From NCBI RefSeq assembly GCF_965219715.1, contig NZ_OZ244785.1, forward strand, positions 1,674,001-1,738,000: 64,000 bases of DNA, in the 5' to 3' direction. Below are positions 53,546 to 62,776 of the stretch, in pieces. The position numbers and the translations under genes are program-made. The stretch is from Bacterioplanoides sp965219715 (lineage in GTDB: Bacteria; Pseudomonadota; Gammaproteobacteria; Pseudomonadales; Oceanobacteraceae). Under the pieces are notes generated by a model. That model saw nothing but the letters and a program-made list of their open reading frames with translations. It did no database searches and was not told the origin of the DNA. Every line of letters starts with the position of its first letter. Within the stretch, counting starts at the first letter, position 1.

Positions 53546-54999
53546 GAATCTGCACCTTTCAGGTCTTTGGTGGTGGAATTATCATGACCATCGTAGGTCA
53601 TTTTAACTTCATCACTGCCCTCACGCTTCATCAGTTTGGCAACAAAAGATACAAACTTTTTATTGCTGAATTCACGGTGCTTCTGACGACGACGCGTCAT
53701 CCGTTGTTCGTAAAGCGGCATCAATTTATCCAACAGCAGATATCCACGACGCACTTCACGCATTAACACAAACAAAGGTACAGCCCAGAACGCTTGTTTT
53801 GGCATGCCTGGCATATCACGGAAAATATCATTGCCGTAAGCCCAGCGATTAATTCCATTTAAGAAACCCCGACTCAGAGGATTCATTAACGCCAACAGTT
53901 TTGAGTTCTGACGTTTGGCAATTAAATCGGGAATACCAAAATAAAAGGCCTGGTTCAGCTTCTCTGTAAAAGGCGTATGGCCTTCACACATCGCCAGTGA
54001 ATGATCAACGTAGAGGTAACATTCTTCTAAATCTTTCGGCAATACATCGATGCCAGTGCCATTGATATAGGAAATTACCCGCGCCAGTTCGCAGCAGTTT
54101 TCGTAATCTTCTCGACTGTACTTTGCCCCCATCGATGCACTGAACTTGAGACAATACAGTGTGAACATAAAACCGCCATTAGCGCCGATATGATCCGACA
54201 TCGGATGGCCACGCTCGGCAAAGTCGATTAAATCTTTATTGTCCGATTTAATCACCTGATTACGAATCAGCGAGTGCATTAAACGCACCCGTACACCGGT
54301 CTTAAAGCTCTGGCTATTGCGCTGGAATACATCCGCCGACGACACATCACCGACCACATAAGAGCTGGTTTCAACAAACCGGCTTAACGAGTTTTCGACA
54401 TTAAAAAAGCGTCCGGTTGAACCCACCATACGTGACACTGGCCCCATGGTGCTGGATACCCAGATCAGGCTGGTGTTGGCCATGTAATGCATCAATGGCG
54501 ACATGTTGGCTAGCAAGTCTGCACCTTTCTGAGCTTTTTCCAGATCGAACAACTGCGGAATCGCATCGACCTGTGCAAAAAACGCTTTCATGATATCCGG
54601 TGCATCACTCACCGAACCGATGCCGTTCTCCAGCGCTTGCTCAAATAACTTACGGCCTTGATTATTTGGTTGCTGACGCATCCACAGTGCCAGCTGATCA
54701 CTGGTGTAATCACCTTCCCATTCGGCATCCATCCAGCGGTGAGTTGCTGGACAAGCGTCAAATTCAGCGGCCGACATCTTCATCTGATAATCACAGTCGG
54801 CAAACATCATGCAGCGATAACCTTCGTACGTCGCACTGTAACGAGCACTGATCGCAGGAGCGGGCCGTAACGGTTTGTCCGGATGCTGGCAACGATAAAA
54901 GTTATTTGGATGTTGTGCCATTTCCGGGTTAATCGATGCTGAAGGTGTTTTATTCTCTGCTGCTGTATCGCTGGAAGTCGGTGATGCGGTTGTTTGCAT
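53542..54999 (-). CDS. MpaB-type oxygenase (DUF2236, latex-clearing-like)
   Basis: The 485-aa protein has the DUF2236/MpaB core at about 130-400, with GVRVRLMHSLIRNQ and YINGTGIDVLPKDLEE. Related proteins are haem b oxygenases such as Lcp, which cleaves polyisoprene, and MpaB, which cleaves a farnesyl side chain. No signal peptide is seen. The substrate is unknown; an isoprenoid or other unsaturated lipid would fit the family. It is convergent with the AraC gene. Confidence 0.8.
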   Translation of the reverse strand: MQTTASPTSSDTAAENKTPSASINPEMAQHPNNFYRCQHPDKPLRPAPAISARYSATYEGYRCMMFADCDYQMKMSAAEFDACPATHRWMDAEWEGDYTSDQLALWMRQQPNNQGRKLFEQALENGIGSVSDAPDIMKAFFAQVDAIPQLFDLEKAQKGADLLANMSPLMHYMANTSLIWVSSTMGPVSRMVGSTGRFFNVENSLSRFVETSSYVVGDVSSADVFQRNSQSFKTGVRVRLMHSLIRNQVIKSDNKDLIDFAERGHPMSDHIGANGGFMFTLYCLKFSASMGAKYSREDYENCCELARVISYINGTGIDVLPKDLEECYLYVDHSLAMCEGHTPFTEKLNQAFYFGIPDLIAKRQNSKLLALMNPLSRGFLNGINRWAYGNDIFRDMPGMPKQAFWAVPLFVLMREVRRGYLLLDKLMPLYEQRMTRRRQKHREFSNKKFVSFVAKLMKREGSDEVKMTYDGHDNSTTKDLKGADS

Positions 55000-55283
55000 A
55001 TCTGATTATTCTTATCGGAGTCAAAATCAGAATTGTGCAAAAGCGGGAAAACAGAAGCTATGTGTCCGGCAGACAGCAGATTGTTCCTCAAGGACAACTG
55101 TTTTCTATCTTGCGCGACTTAGCGGGCACTGAAAAACGTTTCTGAGGCAGGCAGAACAAGGCACTCTTTAGAGCTGCGTAAGCTAATAATCAGAGAGAAA
55201 GCGGAGTTTATAGATCATAAATGAGCATTTTGAACTGATTTTTAACGCCGTTATGACAACGCAAGTAGTTTTTCAACAGGCAG
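55000..55283. other. Intergenic region upstream of the MpaB gene
   Basis: No credible ORF is present. It lies between the MpaB-type gene start and the third gene of the ZorAB-like operon, both on the minus strand, so it should contain the MpaB promoter and the end of the ZorAB-like operon. Confidence 0.45.
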
Positions 55284-55748
55284 TTAAACCGGATAGAAAG
55301 GGAACTCTCGTTTAAACTCCGCCAGATCAAACTCTTCCTGCACCTGGTCAGTAAACTCACCACGACGGATACGGCGGTTATCCACACCGTGGTACTTCAG
55401 CAGTGCTAAGCATTCGAGACACAGGTCATCGTCATTATTGGACTCGGTTCCGCATTGAACCTGATGCTGACGGTGGCGAAGCTGTTGTACCTCCTGACAA
55501 TATGCCAGATGGTACTTATTGTCGTGACTGAGCCACAGCCGGGAATTTTTATACGCCAGAGTTTTATCTTTGATCACCCGTAACTCACCGGCATTAACTT
55601 CGAAGCTTCCACTTTCTAATGCTTCACGCTCGGAGTAAGTCAGCTGTTTCTGGGGGTCGAATAATTCAAACTCCCCCAGCTTATCCGTTCCCATTTTCTG
55701 GCGAAGCTCATTCAGGTTGGCGTCATCTAAGAAATCCGGCAACTTCAT
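55284..55748 (-). CDS. Cys-rich protein of the ZorAB-like operon
   Basis: The 154-aa protein starts MKLPDFLDDANLNELRQKMG and has four Cys in YCQEV, VQCGTE and DLCLECLALLKYHG, which could bind zinc. The preceding part is beta-rich (SFEVNAGELRVIKDKTLAYK). The gene overlaps the OmpA/MotB-like gene in an ATGA arrangement, so the three genes are translationally coupled. The family is not one I can name. Confidence 0.65.
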   Translation of the reverse strand: MKLPDFLDDANLNELRQKMGTDKLGEFELFDPQKQLTYSEREALESGSFEVNAGELRVIKDKTLAYKNSRLWLSHDNKYHLAYCQEVQQLRHRQHQVQCGTESNNDDDLCLECLALLKYHGVDNRRIRRGEFTDQVQEEFDLAEFKREFPFYPV

Positions 55749-56452
55749 AAAACGTTCTCAAGAATGGTCGCAATCCGGCTATCAGCATCGGTTCTCACCC
55801 GAAACTCCACCCGACGCGAGCCTTCGGCATTTTCATCGCCGTTATCCGCACGTACTACTTTGGCAGACGATAAACCGTTGGCGGTTAAATGCGACTTTAA
55901 CCATTCCTTATTGCCAGATACTTTGTTCAGCCCCAATACGTAACCCAATGTGGTACGGGTACGCTCCTGGGATAAATCCATATTTCGGATATAAGCATCG
56001 TCCTCGTTTGCCGCACCCGACCAGGCACTGGAAGTGTGGCCTTCGATACGCACTTCGAGAATATCGTCACGGTATTTAGGCTGAGTAATGATGTTCACAT
56101 AACGCGGGAAGAAATCAGCCAGAATATCGGCAAATTCGGGTTTTAACTCCGCCTTGCCCTGATCAAATAACACGTCGGTGTTGTTAAAACGAAACGCCAG
56201 GTCTTTATCCAGCTCGGCGCCCCAACGTTGCATATCTGCGGCAAACTCGTTGTTTAAATCGTCGTACAACTGAGTCCGCAGGTGATCGTATAAAATGGCG
56301 ATATCACGGATTTTATTCCGCTCGGTTTCGACATTCACCATAAAGACGATGGAGATCAGCATAAACACCATCATCAGGCCGGCCATTAAATCGGATACTG
56401 CGACCCAATGGCCTTCCTGTTCTTTTAACTGTTCCAGTTCGTTTTCGTTCAT
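55745..56452 (-). CDS. ZorB-like OmpA/MotB domain protein
   Basis: The 235-aa protein has one N-terminal TM helix with the conserved acidic residue of ion-driven stators (WVAVSDLMAGLMMVFMLIS) and a C-terminal OmpA/MotB peptidoglycan-binding domain (DVLFDQGKAELKPEFADIL, EVRIEGHTSS, LSQERTRTTLGYVL, SRRVEFRV). It pairs with the upstream ZorA-like protein as a proton channel and wall anchor. In Zorya defence systems these two form the membrane motor. Confidence 0.85.
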   Translation of the reverse strand: MNENELEQLKEQEGHWVAVSDLMAGLMMVFMLISIVFMVNVETERNKIRDIAILYDHLRTQLYDDLNNEFAADMQRWGAELDKDLAFRFNNTDVLFDQGKAELKPEFADILADFFPRYVNIITQPKYRDDILEVRIEGHTSSAWSGAANEDDAYIRNMDLSQERTRTTLGYVLGLNKVSGNKEWLKSHLTANGLSSAKVVRADNGDENAEGSRRVEFRVRTDADSRIATILENVL

Positions 56453-56473
56453 TCGTTTTTATTAATCCGGCAA

Positions 56474-57724
56474 TCAGTCGTTATCGATATCAGTGACGGA
56501 TTCAGCCACCTTCACCAGTTGCTGCAAACGTTTGGTCAGTGGTGTGTAATCACTGACGAACTTCTCGGACAACGCCGTCAGCTGCATACCAAAGGACTTC
56601 AGCGCCTTGTTCAGCTCTTCTTCCATACTTTCATCCAACGACTGCACCTGGCGCTCTACCCGCTCACCCAAACGCTGTAATTGCTGCAGACTGTGATGCT
56701 GCTGTTCCTGCAGGCGATCATTCGATGCTTGCAGCTGTTGCTCCAGTTGCTGCTCAACACCGCGCTGCATGGCACCAAGCTGTTCGACGGCCCAGCGTTG
56801 TTGTGACTGTACCGCTTCGGACATGCCCTGCGTCAGCGCCACCACCCGTTCTTCCAGTTTTGGTAAACCATCAGCGGCGTGATTGACCAGATCGGCCAGT
56901 GAACCTAACTGAGACTGCAGGTTCTGACGCTGGGCTTCGAGGCCATTCAGCAGATCCTGCAGCGATTCGGAAATACCATTAAAGGCGTTGGCGTGTTTCA
57001 CCATATATTCGAACGCATGACTGGCTTCTTTCATTGAACCTGCAGTGCGTTCCTGCTCGGTAATCAGCTGCTGTAACTGATCGCGATAATTGTTCTGCCA
57101 GTCGAGCATCTTGCCGACACTTTCATTAAGGCGTTTAAAGTTATCGCCATACTGTTCGTTAATACGAGTGTTAAAGTCGCGCATAACGGTTTCAATCGCC
57201 TGCACCAGCGCTTTGGCGTTGGCTTCTGCCATCCGCTCCTGGTAACTGTCGAGACTGTGAACAATCTGATCGAGGCGGTCGACGGTTTGTAAGTGATTGC
57301 GGTTAAAAGCACGAGGCAATGCGTCTTCGCGTTCCGGATGGAACTGATCAGCCAGGTGTTTGAGGGAAGCATCCAGATCATCAATAGTGGCGACCCGGGT
57401 CTGAGCGGTTTCACGACGGCCAACCTGAGCCATAGCTGCGCGGATTTTTAATGTCAGCGCACCCAGCAAGCCAACAATGGAGGACCAGAACGCAGTCTTA
57501 AGGCCATCCATCAGTTTCGGCACACTGCCCTGAATATCGGCGGTATCAAAATGCCACAGACCTAATGCCACGCCGAGGAAGGTACCAAAAATACCAATAC
57601 TGGTCAGAATATTGGGGGCGATCTCCGCCGTGCGGTTGGAGTATCGGAAGATATGGAAGTACAGCGTCAGAATGACGATCACCGCCATTAAACCGAGTGT
57701 CCAACCAGAAAATTGCGCCATCAT
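56474..57724 (-). CDS. ZorA-like MotA/ExbB proton-channel protein with long coiled-coil tail
   Basis: The 416-aa protein has three TM helices (about 10-100, including NILTSIGIFGTFLGVALGLW and AFWSSIVGLLGALTL) and a cytoplasmic tail of about 300 aa rich in Gln, Glu and Leu (for example RMAEANAKALVQAIETVMRD), probably a long coiled coil. The layout matches ZorA, the stator whose tail projects into the cytoplasm. ATG 57724 is chosen with GAGA upstream; the frame is open to 57739. No ZorC, ZorD, ZorE, ZorF or ZorG gene is adjacent. Confidence 0.85.
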   Translation of the reverse strand: MMAQFSGWTLGLMAVIVILTLYFHIFRYSNRTAEIAPNILTSIGIFGTFLGVALGLWHFDTADIQGSVPKLMDGLKTAFWSSIVGLLGALTLKIRAAMAQVGRRETAQTRVATIDDLDASLKHLADQFHPEREDALPRAFNRNHLQTVDRLDQIVHSLDSYQERMAEANAKALVQAIETVMRDFNTRINEQYGDNFKRLNESVGKMLDWQNNYRDQLQQLITEQERTAGSMKEASHAFEYMVKHANAFNGISESLQDLLNGLEAQRQNLQSQLGSLADLVNHAADGLPKLEERVVALTQGMSEAVQSQQRWAVEQLGAMQRGVEQQLEQQLQASNDRLQEQQHHSLQQLQRLGERVERQVQSLDESMEEELNKALKSFGMQLTALSEKFVSDYTPLTKRLQQLVKVAESVTDIDND

Positions 57725-57739
57725 GTAAAAATGTCTCAA

Positions 57740-58121
57740 ACAAACTTTGGTTTATTACAAACCAGTCTAGTTCAAGAAATTTATTTCGCGTATTAGCTAT
57801 ATACAACGCAATTATTTCTGTCATTACGCGCCAGTGCGATAACCCGACGACAGCTTAAGACCTGTATGACAAATCACCTCTGAATCACAAGCAAAGACAC
57901 CCGTTCAGCACCGCAAAACTTTTTCCAAAAACTCAACAATAGACAACTTATCTTTTCCTCCGTGACATTTGCGAAAAGGTGGAATAACTGTATAGAATCC
58001 GCAGCTACGCCTGCGAGTGGATCTTTTCATTGGTTACAAACAGTGACTACAACGCCTCGCAGTGGTAACTCCAAAAATCAAAAACGTGCCGATTGAACGG
58101 CCATGACTTGAGGTTCTAATC
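57740..58121. other. Divergent promoter region between the ZorAB-like operon and fadE
   Basis: About 380 bp without an ORF, holding the promoters of the two divergent units. I saw no clear FadR or PsrA operator palindrome. Confidence 0.45.
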
Positions 58122-60611
58122 ATGTCTACAACTCTGGGGAGCTTGCTCCTGATCGTTGCGCTGCTGGGCTTAGCCTACAAGCGCGCTAACCTGAAAACCT
58201 CCGCAATTGTGGTAGGTGTTATTGCTGCTCTGGCTTTCTTTGGCCCGGCGTCTGCAACACTCACTACTATCGCTGTTGTTCTGACAGCTGTGTTTGCGGT
58301 ACTGAGCGTGGAAAGCTTCCGTGCTAGCACCATTACCCGTCCTATCTTCGCTATCTATAAGAAGATTCTGCCTGAGATGTCCGAAACCGAAGCAACTGCT
58401 CTGGAAGCCGGTACTGTATGGTGGGATGGTGAACTGTTCGCAGGTAAGCCAAACTGGCACAAACTGATCGATCACCCGAATCCTTCTATGAGCCCTGAAG
58501 AAATCTCGTTCCTGGAAAACCAGGTTGAGACTCTGTGCTCTATGGTTGATGAGTGGGAAATCTCTAACCAGGGCGACATGTCTAAAGAAGTGTGGGAATA
58601 CATCCAGAAAGAACGCTTCTTCTCTATGATCATTCCTAAAGAATACGGCGGCCTGGGCTTCTCGGCTCAAGCACAATCTGCAGTACTGCAGAAGCTGTCT
58701 GGCCTGTCTGGCGCAGTATTCTCTACCGTTGGTGTACCTAACTCATTAGGCCCTGGCGAACTGTTACTGAAGTACGGTACTGAAGAACAGAAAAATCACT
58801 ACCTGCCACGTCTGGCGGATGGTCGTGAAATCCCATGTTTTGGTCTGACTGGCCCACGTGCCGGTTCTGACGCCACCTCTCTGCCAGATACTGGTGTGGT
58901 ATGTAAAGGCGAGTGGGAAGGCAAAGAAGTTCTGGGTCTGAAACTGAACTTCTCCAAGCGTTACATCACTCTGGCACCGGTTGCGACTGTTGTTGGTCTG
59001 GCGTTCCGTATGTTTGACCCGGAAAAACTGCTGGGCGACAAATACGACATCGGTATCACCGTTGCGCTGTTACCACGTCACCTGAAAGGTATGGACATTG
59101 GTAACCGTCATAAGCCAATTGGTTCCCCGTTCATGAACGGTCCAATCTTTGGTAAAGACGTATTTATCCCACTGGACTTCATCATTGGTGGCGCTGCTAA
59201 CGCGGGTGAAGGCTGGCGTATGCTGGTTGAGTGTCTGTCTGTTGGTCGTTGTATCACCCTGCCTTCTTCAGGCGCCGGTGGTGGTAAATACGGCATCGCA
59301 GCAGCTGGTGCTTACGCACGTATCCGTCGTCAGTTCGGTGTGCCGATTGCTAAGCTCGAAGGTGTTCAGGATTCTCTGGCACGTATCGCTGGTAACGCAT
59401 ACATCAACGCGGCTGCAGCACGTGTTACTGCAATCTCTATCGACCAGGGTGAGAAGCCATCTGTACCTTCAGCCATCCTGAAATACAACCTGACCGAATC
59501 TGCACGTCAGATCGCAATCGACAGCATGGACGTTCACGGTGGTAAAGCCATTATCCGTGGTCCAGGCAACTACGTTGAAACCGGTTACTCTTCTGTACCT
59601 GTTGCGATCACCGTAGAAGGCGCGAACATCCTGACTCGTTCTATGATCACCTTTGGTCAGGGCGCAATCCGTTGTCATCCATTCGTACTGCCAGAAATGG
59701 ACGCTGCGAAAGCTGACGACCTGAAAGCATTCGACAAAGCTCTGTTCGGCCACTTCGGTTTCATCTTCTCTAACATGTCCCGTTCTGCGGTACTGAGCCT
59801 GACTAACTCGGCGTTCACCAGCGTTCCTGTTTCCGGCCCAACCAAGAAGTACTACAAGCAGATCAACCGTTACGCTGCGAACTTCGCACTGATGGTCGAT
59901 ATGTGCATGTTCTCTCTGGGTGGCGAGCTGAAGTTCCGCGAACTGATCTCTGCCCGTCTGGCTGACATGGTATCTAAGATGTACCTGGCTTCTATGGTAC
60001 TGAAGCACTGGGAAGACCAAGGTCGTCAGAAAGAAGACCTGATCCTGGTTGAATACGCTATGAACAAGCTGTTCTCTGAGTTTGAAGTTGCTCAGGATGG
60101 CCTGATCAAGAACCTGCCTGCACGCCCTGTTGCATGGTTACTGCGCGCTCTGACTCTGCCTCTGGGTCGTACCGCTAAAGAGCCTAGCGACAAGATGGTT
60201 GCTAAGATCGTTGACCTGACGTCTGCCAACACCGGCACCCGTGAGCGTCTGATCGAAGGCATCTACCGTGGCGACAACGGCAAAAACCCACTGTTCCAAT
60301 ACGACTCTCTGCTGGCTCGTGTTGAACAGGCGGATCCGATCTACAAGAAGATTGGTACTGCTATCAAAGCGGGTAAGTTCGACGAATCCAACCTGACTAT
60401 CGAAGGCCGCATCCACGATGCTGTTGAGATGGGCGTTCTGACTAAAGACGAAGGCGAGTTCATGATCGCATTCGAGAAAGACGTTCTGGATATGGTTAAC
60501 GTTGACGACTTCCCACTGGAACACTTCGGTGAGGTTTCCATCAAGCATGATGAGCCTGCTCCAGCAAAGAAGACTCGTAAGAAGAAAACAGAAGAAGCTG
60601 CTGAAGCTTAA
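58122..60611 (+). CDS. fadE: Acyl-CoA dehydrogenase FadE
   Basis: The 829-aa long-type FadE carries two N-terminal membrane helices, then the acyl-CoA dehydrogenase domain (KERFFSMIIPKEYGGLGFS, LTGPRAGSDATSLPD, RRQFGVPIAKLEGVQDSLA) and a C-terminal extension with a Lys-rich end (KKTRKKKTEE). It catalyses the first step of beta-oxidation with FAD. Codon use is strongly biased (CTG, CGT, GGT), which suggests high expression. GAGG lies about 8 nt before ATG 58122. Confidence 0.96.
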   Translation: MSTTLGSLLLIVALLGLAYKRANLKTSAIVVGVIAALAFFGPASATLTTIAVVLTAVFAVLSVESFRASTITRPIFAIYKKILPEMSETEATALEAGTVWWDGELFAGKPNWHKLIDHPNPSMSPEEISFLENQVETLCSMVDEWEISNQGDMSKEVWEYIQKERFFSMIIPKEYGGLGFSAQAQSAVLQKLSGLSGAVFSTVGVPNSLGPGELLLKYGTEEQKNHYLPRLADGREIPCFGLTGPRAGSDATSLPDTGVVCKGEWEGKEVLGLKLNFSKRYITLAPVATVVGLAFRMFDPEKLLGDKYDIGITVALLPRHLKGMDIGNRHKPIGSPFMNGPIFGKDVFIPLDFIIGGAANAGEGWRMLVECLSVGRCITLPSSGAGGGKYGIAAAGAYARIRRQFGVPIAKLEGVQDSLARIAGNAYINAAAARVTAISIDQGEKPSVPSAILKYNLTESARQIAIDSMDVHGGKAIIRGPGNYVETGYSSVPVAITVEGANILTRSMITFGQGAIRCHPFVLPEMDAAKADDLKAFDKALFGHFGFIFSNMSRSAVLSLTNSAFTSVPVSGPTKKYYKQINRYAANFALMVDMCMFSLGGELKFRELISARLADMVSKMYLASMVLKHWEDQGRQKEDLILVEYAMNKLFSEFEVAQDGLIKNLPARPVAWLLRALTLPLGRTAKEPSDKMVAKIVDLTSANTGTRERLIEGIYRGDNGKNPLFQYDSLLARVEQADPIYKKIGTAIKAGKFDESNLTIEGRIHDAVEMGVLTKDEGEFMIAFEKDVLDMVNVDDFPLEHFGEVSIKHDEPAPAKKTRKKKTEEAAEA

Positions 60612-60636
60612 TTTCTGTTAGCACCCTAAGTGCTGA

Positions 60637-60668
60637 AAAGCCCGCCAGGAAACTGGCGGGCTTTTTTG
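60637..60668 (+). terminator. Terminator of fadE
   Basis: AGCCCGCCAG and CTGGCGGGCT form a 10-bp stem with a GAAA loop and a T-run. Confidence 0.92.
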
Positions 60669-60747
60669 TTGGGGGGTCCATTGTTATGAAAAACTAAGCT
60701 CTATATCATCAATTTATTTTGCACAACTTAGTTTGTACCGGGATGTT

Positions 60748-61080
60748 ATGAAGCTAAAAGTTTATTCGTTAATATTAACCTGCTTTTTTCTGGTTTTTTT
60801 AATTCAAAGCCTGACCAGTCTTATCGGAAAAACTATTACAGATAGAGCTAACACTGAAACACGTAATCAATTAATCGAAATATATGGCCCCGACTTTTCT
60901 CCGGACATAGCAAATATAGATATAAAGGTTATCGAAACTGTTGGTTTGATCAGAGAAAAGAGCTTTGATAAATATAAATGGGCTCTGATCGCAAATGGAG
61001 CCTTTCATATAACATTAATGCTTCTCTTAGCATTAGTTTGTAGCAACTTAGTAATCCGCATTGTGAACGCTCACCAATAG
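60748..61080 (+). CDS. Small membrane protein of unknown function (AT-rich)
   Basis: The 110-aa protein has a TM helix at each end (VYSLILTCFFLVFLIQSLTS and HITLMLLLALVCSNLVI) and a soluble middle of about 50 residues. Its AT-rich codon use differs strikingly from fadE and the downstream chemoreceptor, which suggests recent acquisition. ATG 60748 is chosen; the frame is open to 60733. No family is recognised. Confidence 0.6.
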   Translation: MKLKVYSLILTCFFLVFLIQSLTSLIGKTITDRANTETRNQLIEIYGPDFSPDIANIDIKVIETVGLIREKSFDKYKWALIANGAFHITLMLLLALVCSNLVIRIVNAHQ

Positions 61081-61145
61081 ATCAACTTAGTTTGACTGCA
61101 TTCGTATTATTAGATCTGCTGTAAGGTTGTTCCTGCTACAAGCAG

Positions 61146-62762
61146 TCACAACCTGAACTGCCCGATATGATCTTCCACCGAAATTAACGCCTCTGCCAGC
61201 TGCTGACGCACATTCTGCAGCTCTGCTGTACGCTGCTCAGTTGCTGAAGCCACATCACCGACGCCCTGCATACGGCCACCCACATCATCCATAGAACGGC
61301 TCTGTTCTTCGGTTTGTGTGGCAATGCTGCTGTTCATCGCAGCAATCTCTTCGACTTTAGCGCCCACGGCGGTTAACGAGTTATTCACTTCGTCACTCTG
61401 AGAAACACAGCTGATCGCCAGCTCACGGCCCTTTTCCATCACTTCCCTGGCGTTATCGACTTTGTCTTTAATGCCACAAATGGTTTCACGAATATTCTCG
61501 GTAGATTCACGGGTTTTCATCGCCAGTGAGCGCACTTCATCGGCGACTACGGCAAAACCACGACCAGCCTCACCTGCGCGTGCAGCTTCGATAGCTGCGT
61601 TTAATGCCAGCAAATTGGTTTGTTCTGCAATCTCGTCAATCACATTAATCAGAGTCGAAATACTGTTACTGTCTTCTGCTAATAATTGAATACCGTCGCG
61701 GGCGCTCGATACTTCATTCGACAACTGGCCAATACTGTTAGCCGACTGCTGTAATAAACCAATGCTCTGACGGGTATCCGCGTCGATGGATTCGGCGTGA
61801 TGTTTTGCCTGTTGCGAATAATCGCGCATTTGCGCAACGGTTGCGGTCATCTGACCAACAACATCGGCAGTGAGTGACAATTCGTGTTTCTGTTCACTGG
61901 CACCACGACTGGTTTGATCAGCAATTTCCGTCATGCCCATTAGCGTCATACAGGCGCGGGTCACCGATTCATTAGTTTGTGACACCAGCTGATGAATCCG
62001 GTCGATAAATACATCCAGCTCCCGGGCCAGCTCGCCGGTTTCATCCCGGCTTTTCAGATTCAGCCTGCGGGTTAAATCGGCTTCACCGCGAGCCAGGTCA
62101 GAAACCGCACGCTGCAGCACTAACAGTGGCTTCTGAATATTCAGCGATAGCAATACGGCCAGAATCACACCCACCAGAATCACAACCGACATCACCGTAA
62201 TACTGATCGCCTGGGTATCGGCCAGGTTCTGCGAAGTCATCTCTTTTTGTTTCAGAGCCGCTTCAATACTTATCGTCACCAGCTGATTCAGGGCTTTTTC
62301 AAGATCCATGTCCAGGCCAGTCAGCAAACGCTCATCCGGCAATTGCTGCAGTTGAGCTGCACCAACCCGTTGGCCATTTAATTCATACCAACGTGCGGAC
62401 AAGTCATTAATCGCACGGAAATCCAAGCCGGCACCGGACGCTTCCACACCCAGCGCCTGGGCGGCTTGTTCAGCCATTAACAGTTCCTGCGTAAAGCGCT
62501 GTTGCAGCTGATTCAGCTTTACCGCATTTTGTTGACCATCAGAAAACTGAATAGCCGCGAGCTCCTTGCTGACCAGCTCGCGGCTGTCGCGAAAGATATC
62601 CCAGGCATTTCGGCTGCTGTTAACCGCGTTCAGCGGCTGCTCAATGGCCGCCAGTGCCGAATGGCCAATCGCATTCAGCTGGGCATTCAGATAAAGACCC
62701 AGAGCGCTGAACAGCACCAGAATCAGACCAAAGCCAAGCCAGAGTTTTTGTTTAATCTTCAT
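61146..62762 (-). CDS. Methyl-accepting chemotaxis protein
   Basis: The 538-aa receptor has a TM helix near 8-26, a periplasmic ligand domain (about 27-185), a second TM helix near 190-212, a HAMP domain (KPLLVLQRAVSDLARGEADL) and a signalling domain with the hairpin tip EIAEQTNLLALNAAIEAARA. It should signal to the CheA/CheW complex; the ligand is unknown. It ends the operon begun by the di-haem peroxidase, 14 nt after its stop. Confidence 0.95.
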   Translation of the reverse strand: MKIKQKLWLGFGLILVLFSALGLYLNAQLNAIGHSALAAIEQPLNAVNSSRNAWDIFRDSRELVSKELAAIQFSDGQQNAVKLNQLQQRFTQELLMAEQAAQALGVEASGAGLDFRAINDLSARWYELNGQRVGAAQLQQLPDERLLTGLDMDLEKALNQLVTISIEAALKQKEMTSQNLADTQAISITVMSVVILVGVILAVLLSLNIQKPLLVLQRAVSDLARGEADLTRRLNLKSRDETGELARELDVFIDRIHQLVSQTNESVTRACMTLMGMTEIADQTSRGASEQKHELSLTADVVGQMTATVAQMRDYSQQAKHHAESIDADTRQSIGLLQQSANSIGQLSNEVSSARDGIQLLAEDSNSISTLINVIDEIAEQTNLLALNAAIEAARAGEAGRGFAVVADEVRSLAMKTRESTENIRETICGIKDKVDNAREVMEKGRELAISCVSQSDEVNNSLTAVGAKVEEIAAMNSSIATQTEEQSRSMDDVGGRMQGVGDVASATEQRTAELQNVRQQLAEALISVEDHIGQFRL

Positions 62763-62776
62763 CGTATTGTCCCTGG

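Noticed and set aside
55284..57724. A complete Zorya defence system
   Set aside because: Only ZorA/ZorB-like genes are present; no ZorC, ZorD, ZorE or other known effector is adjacent.
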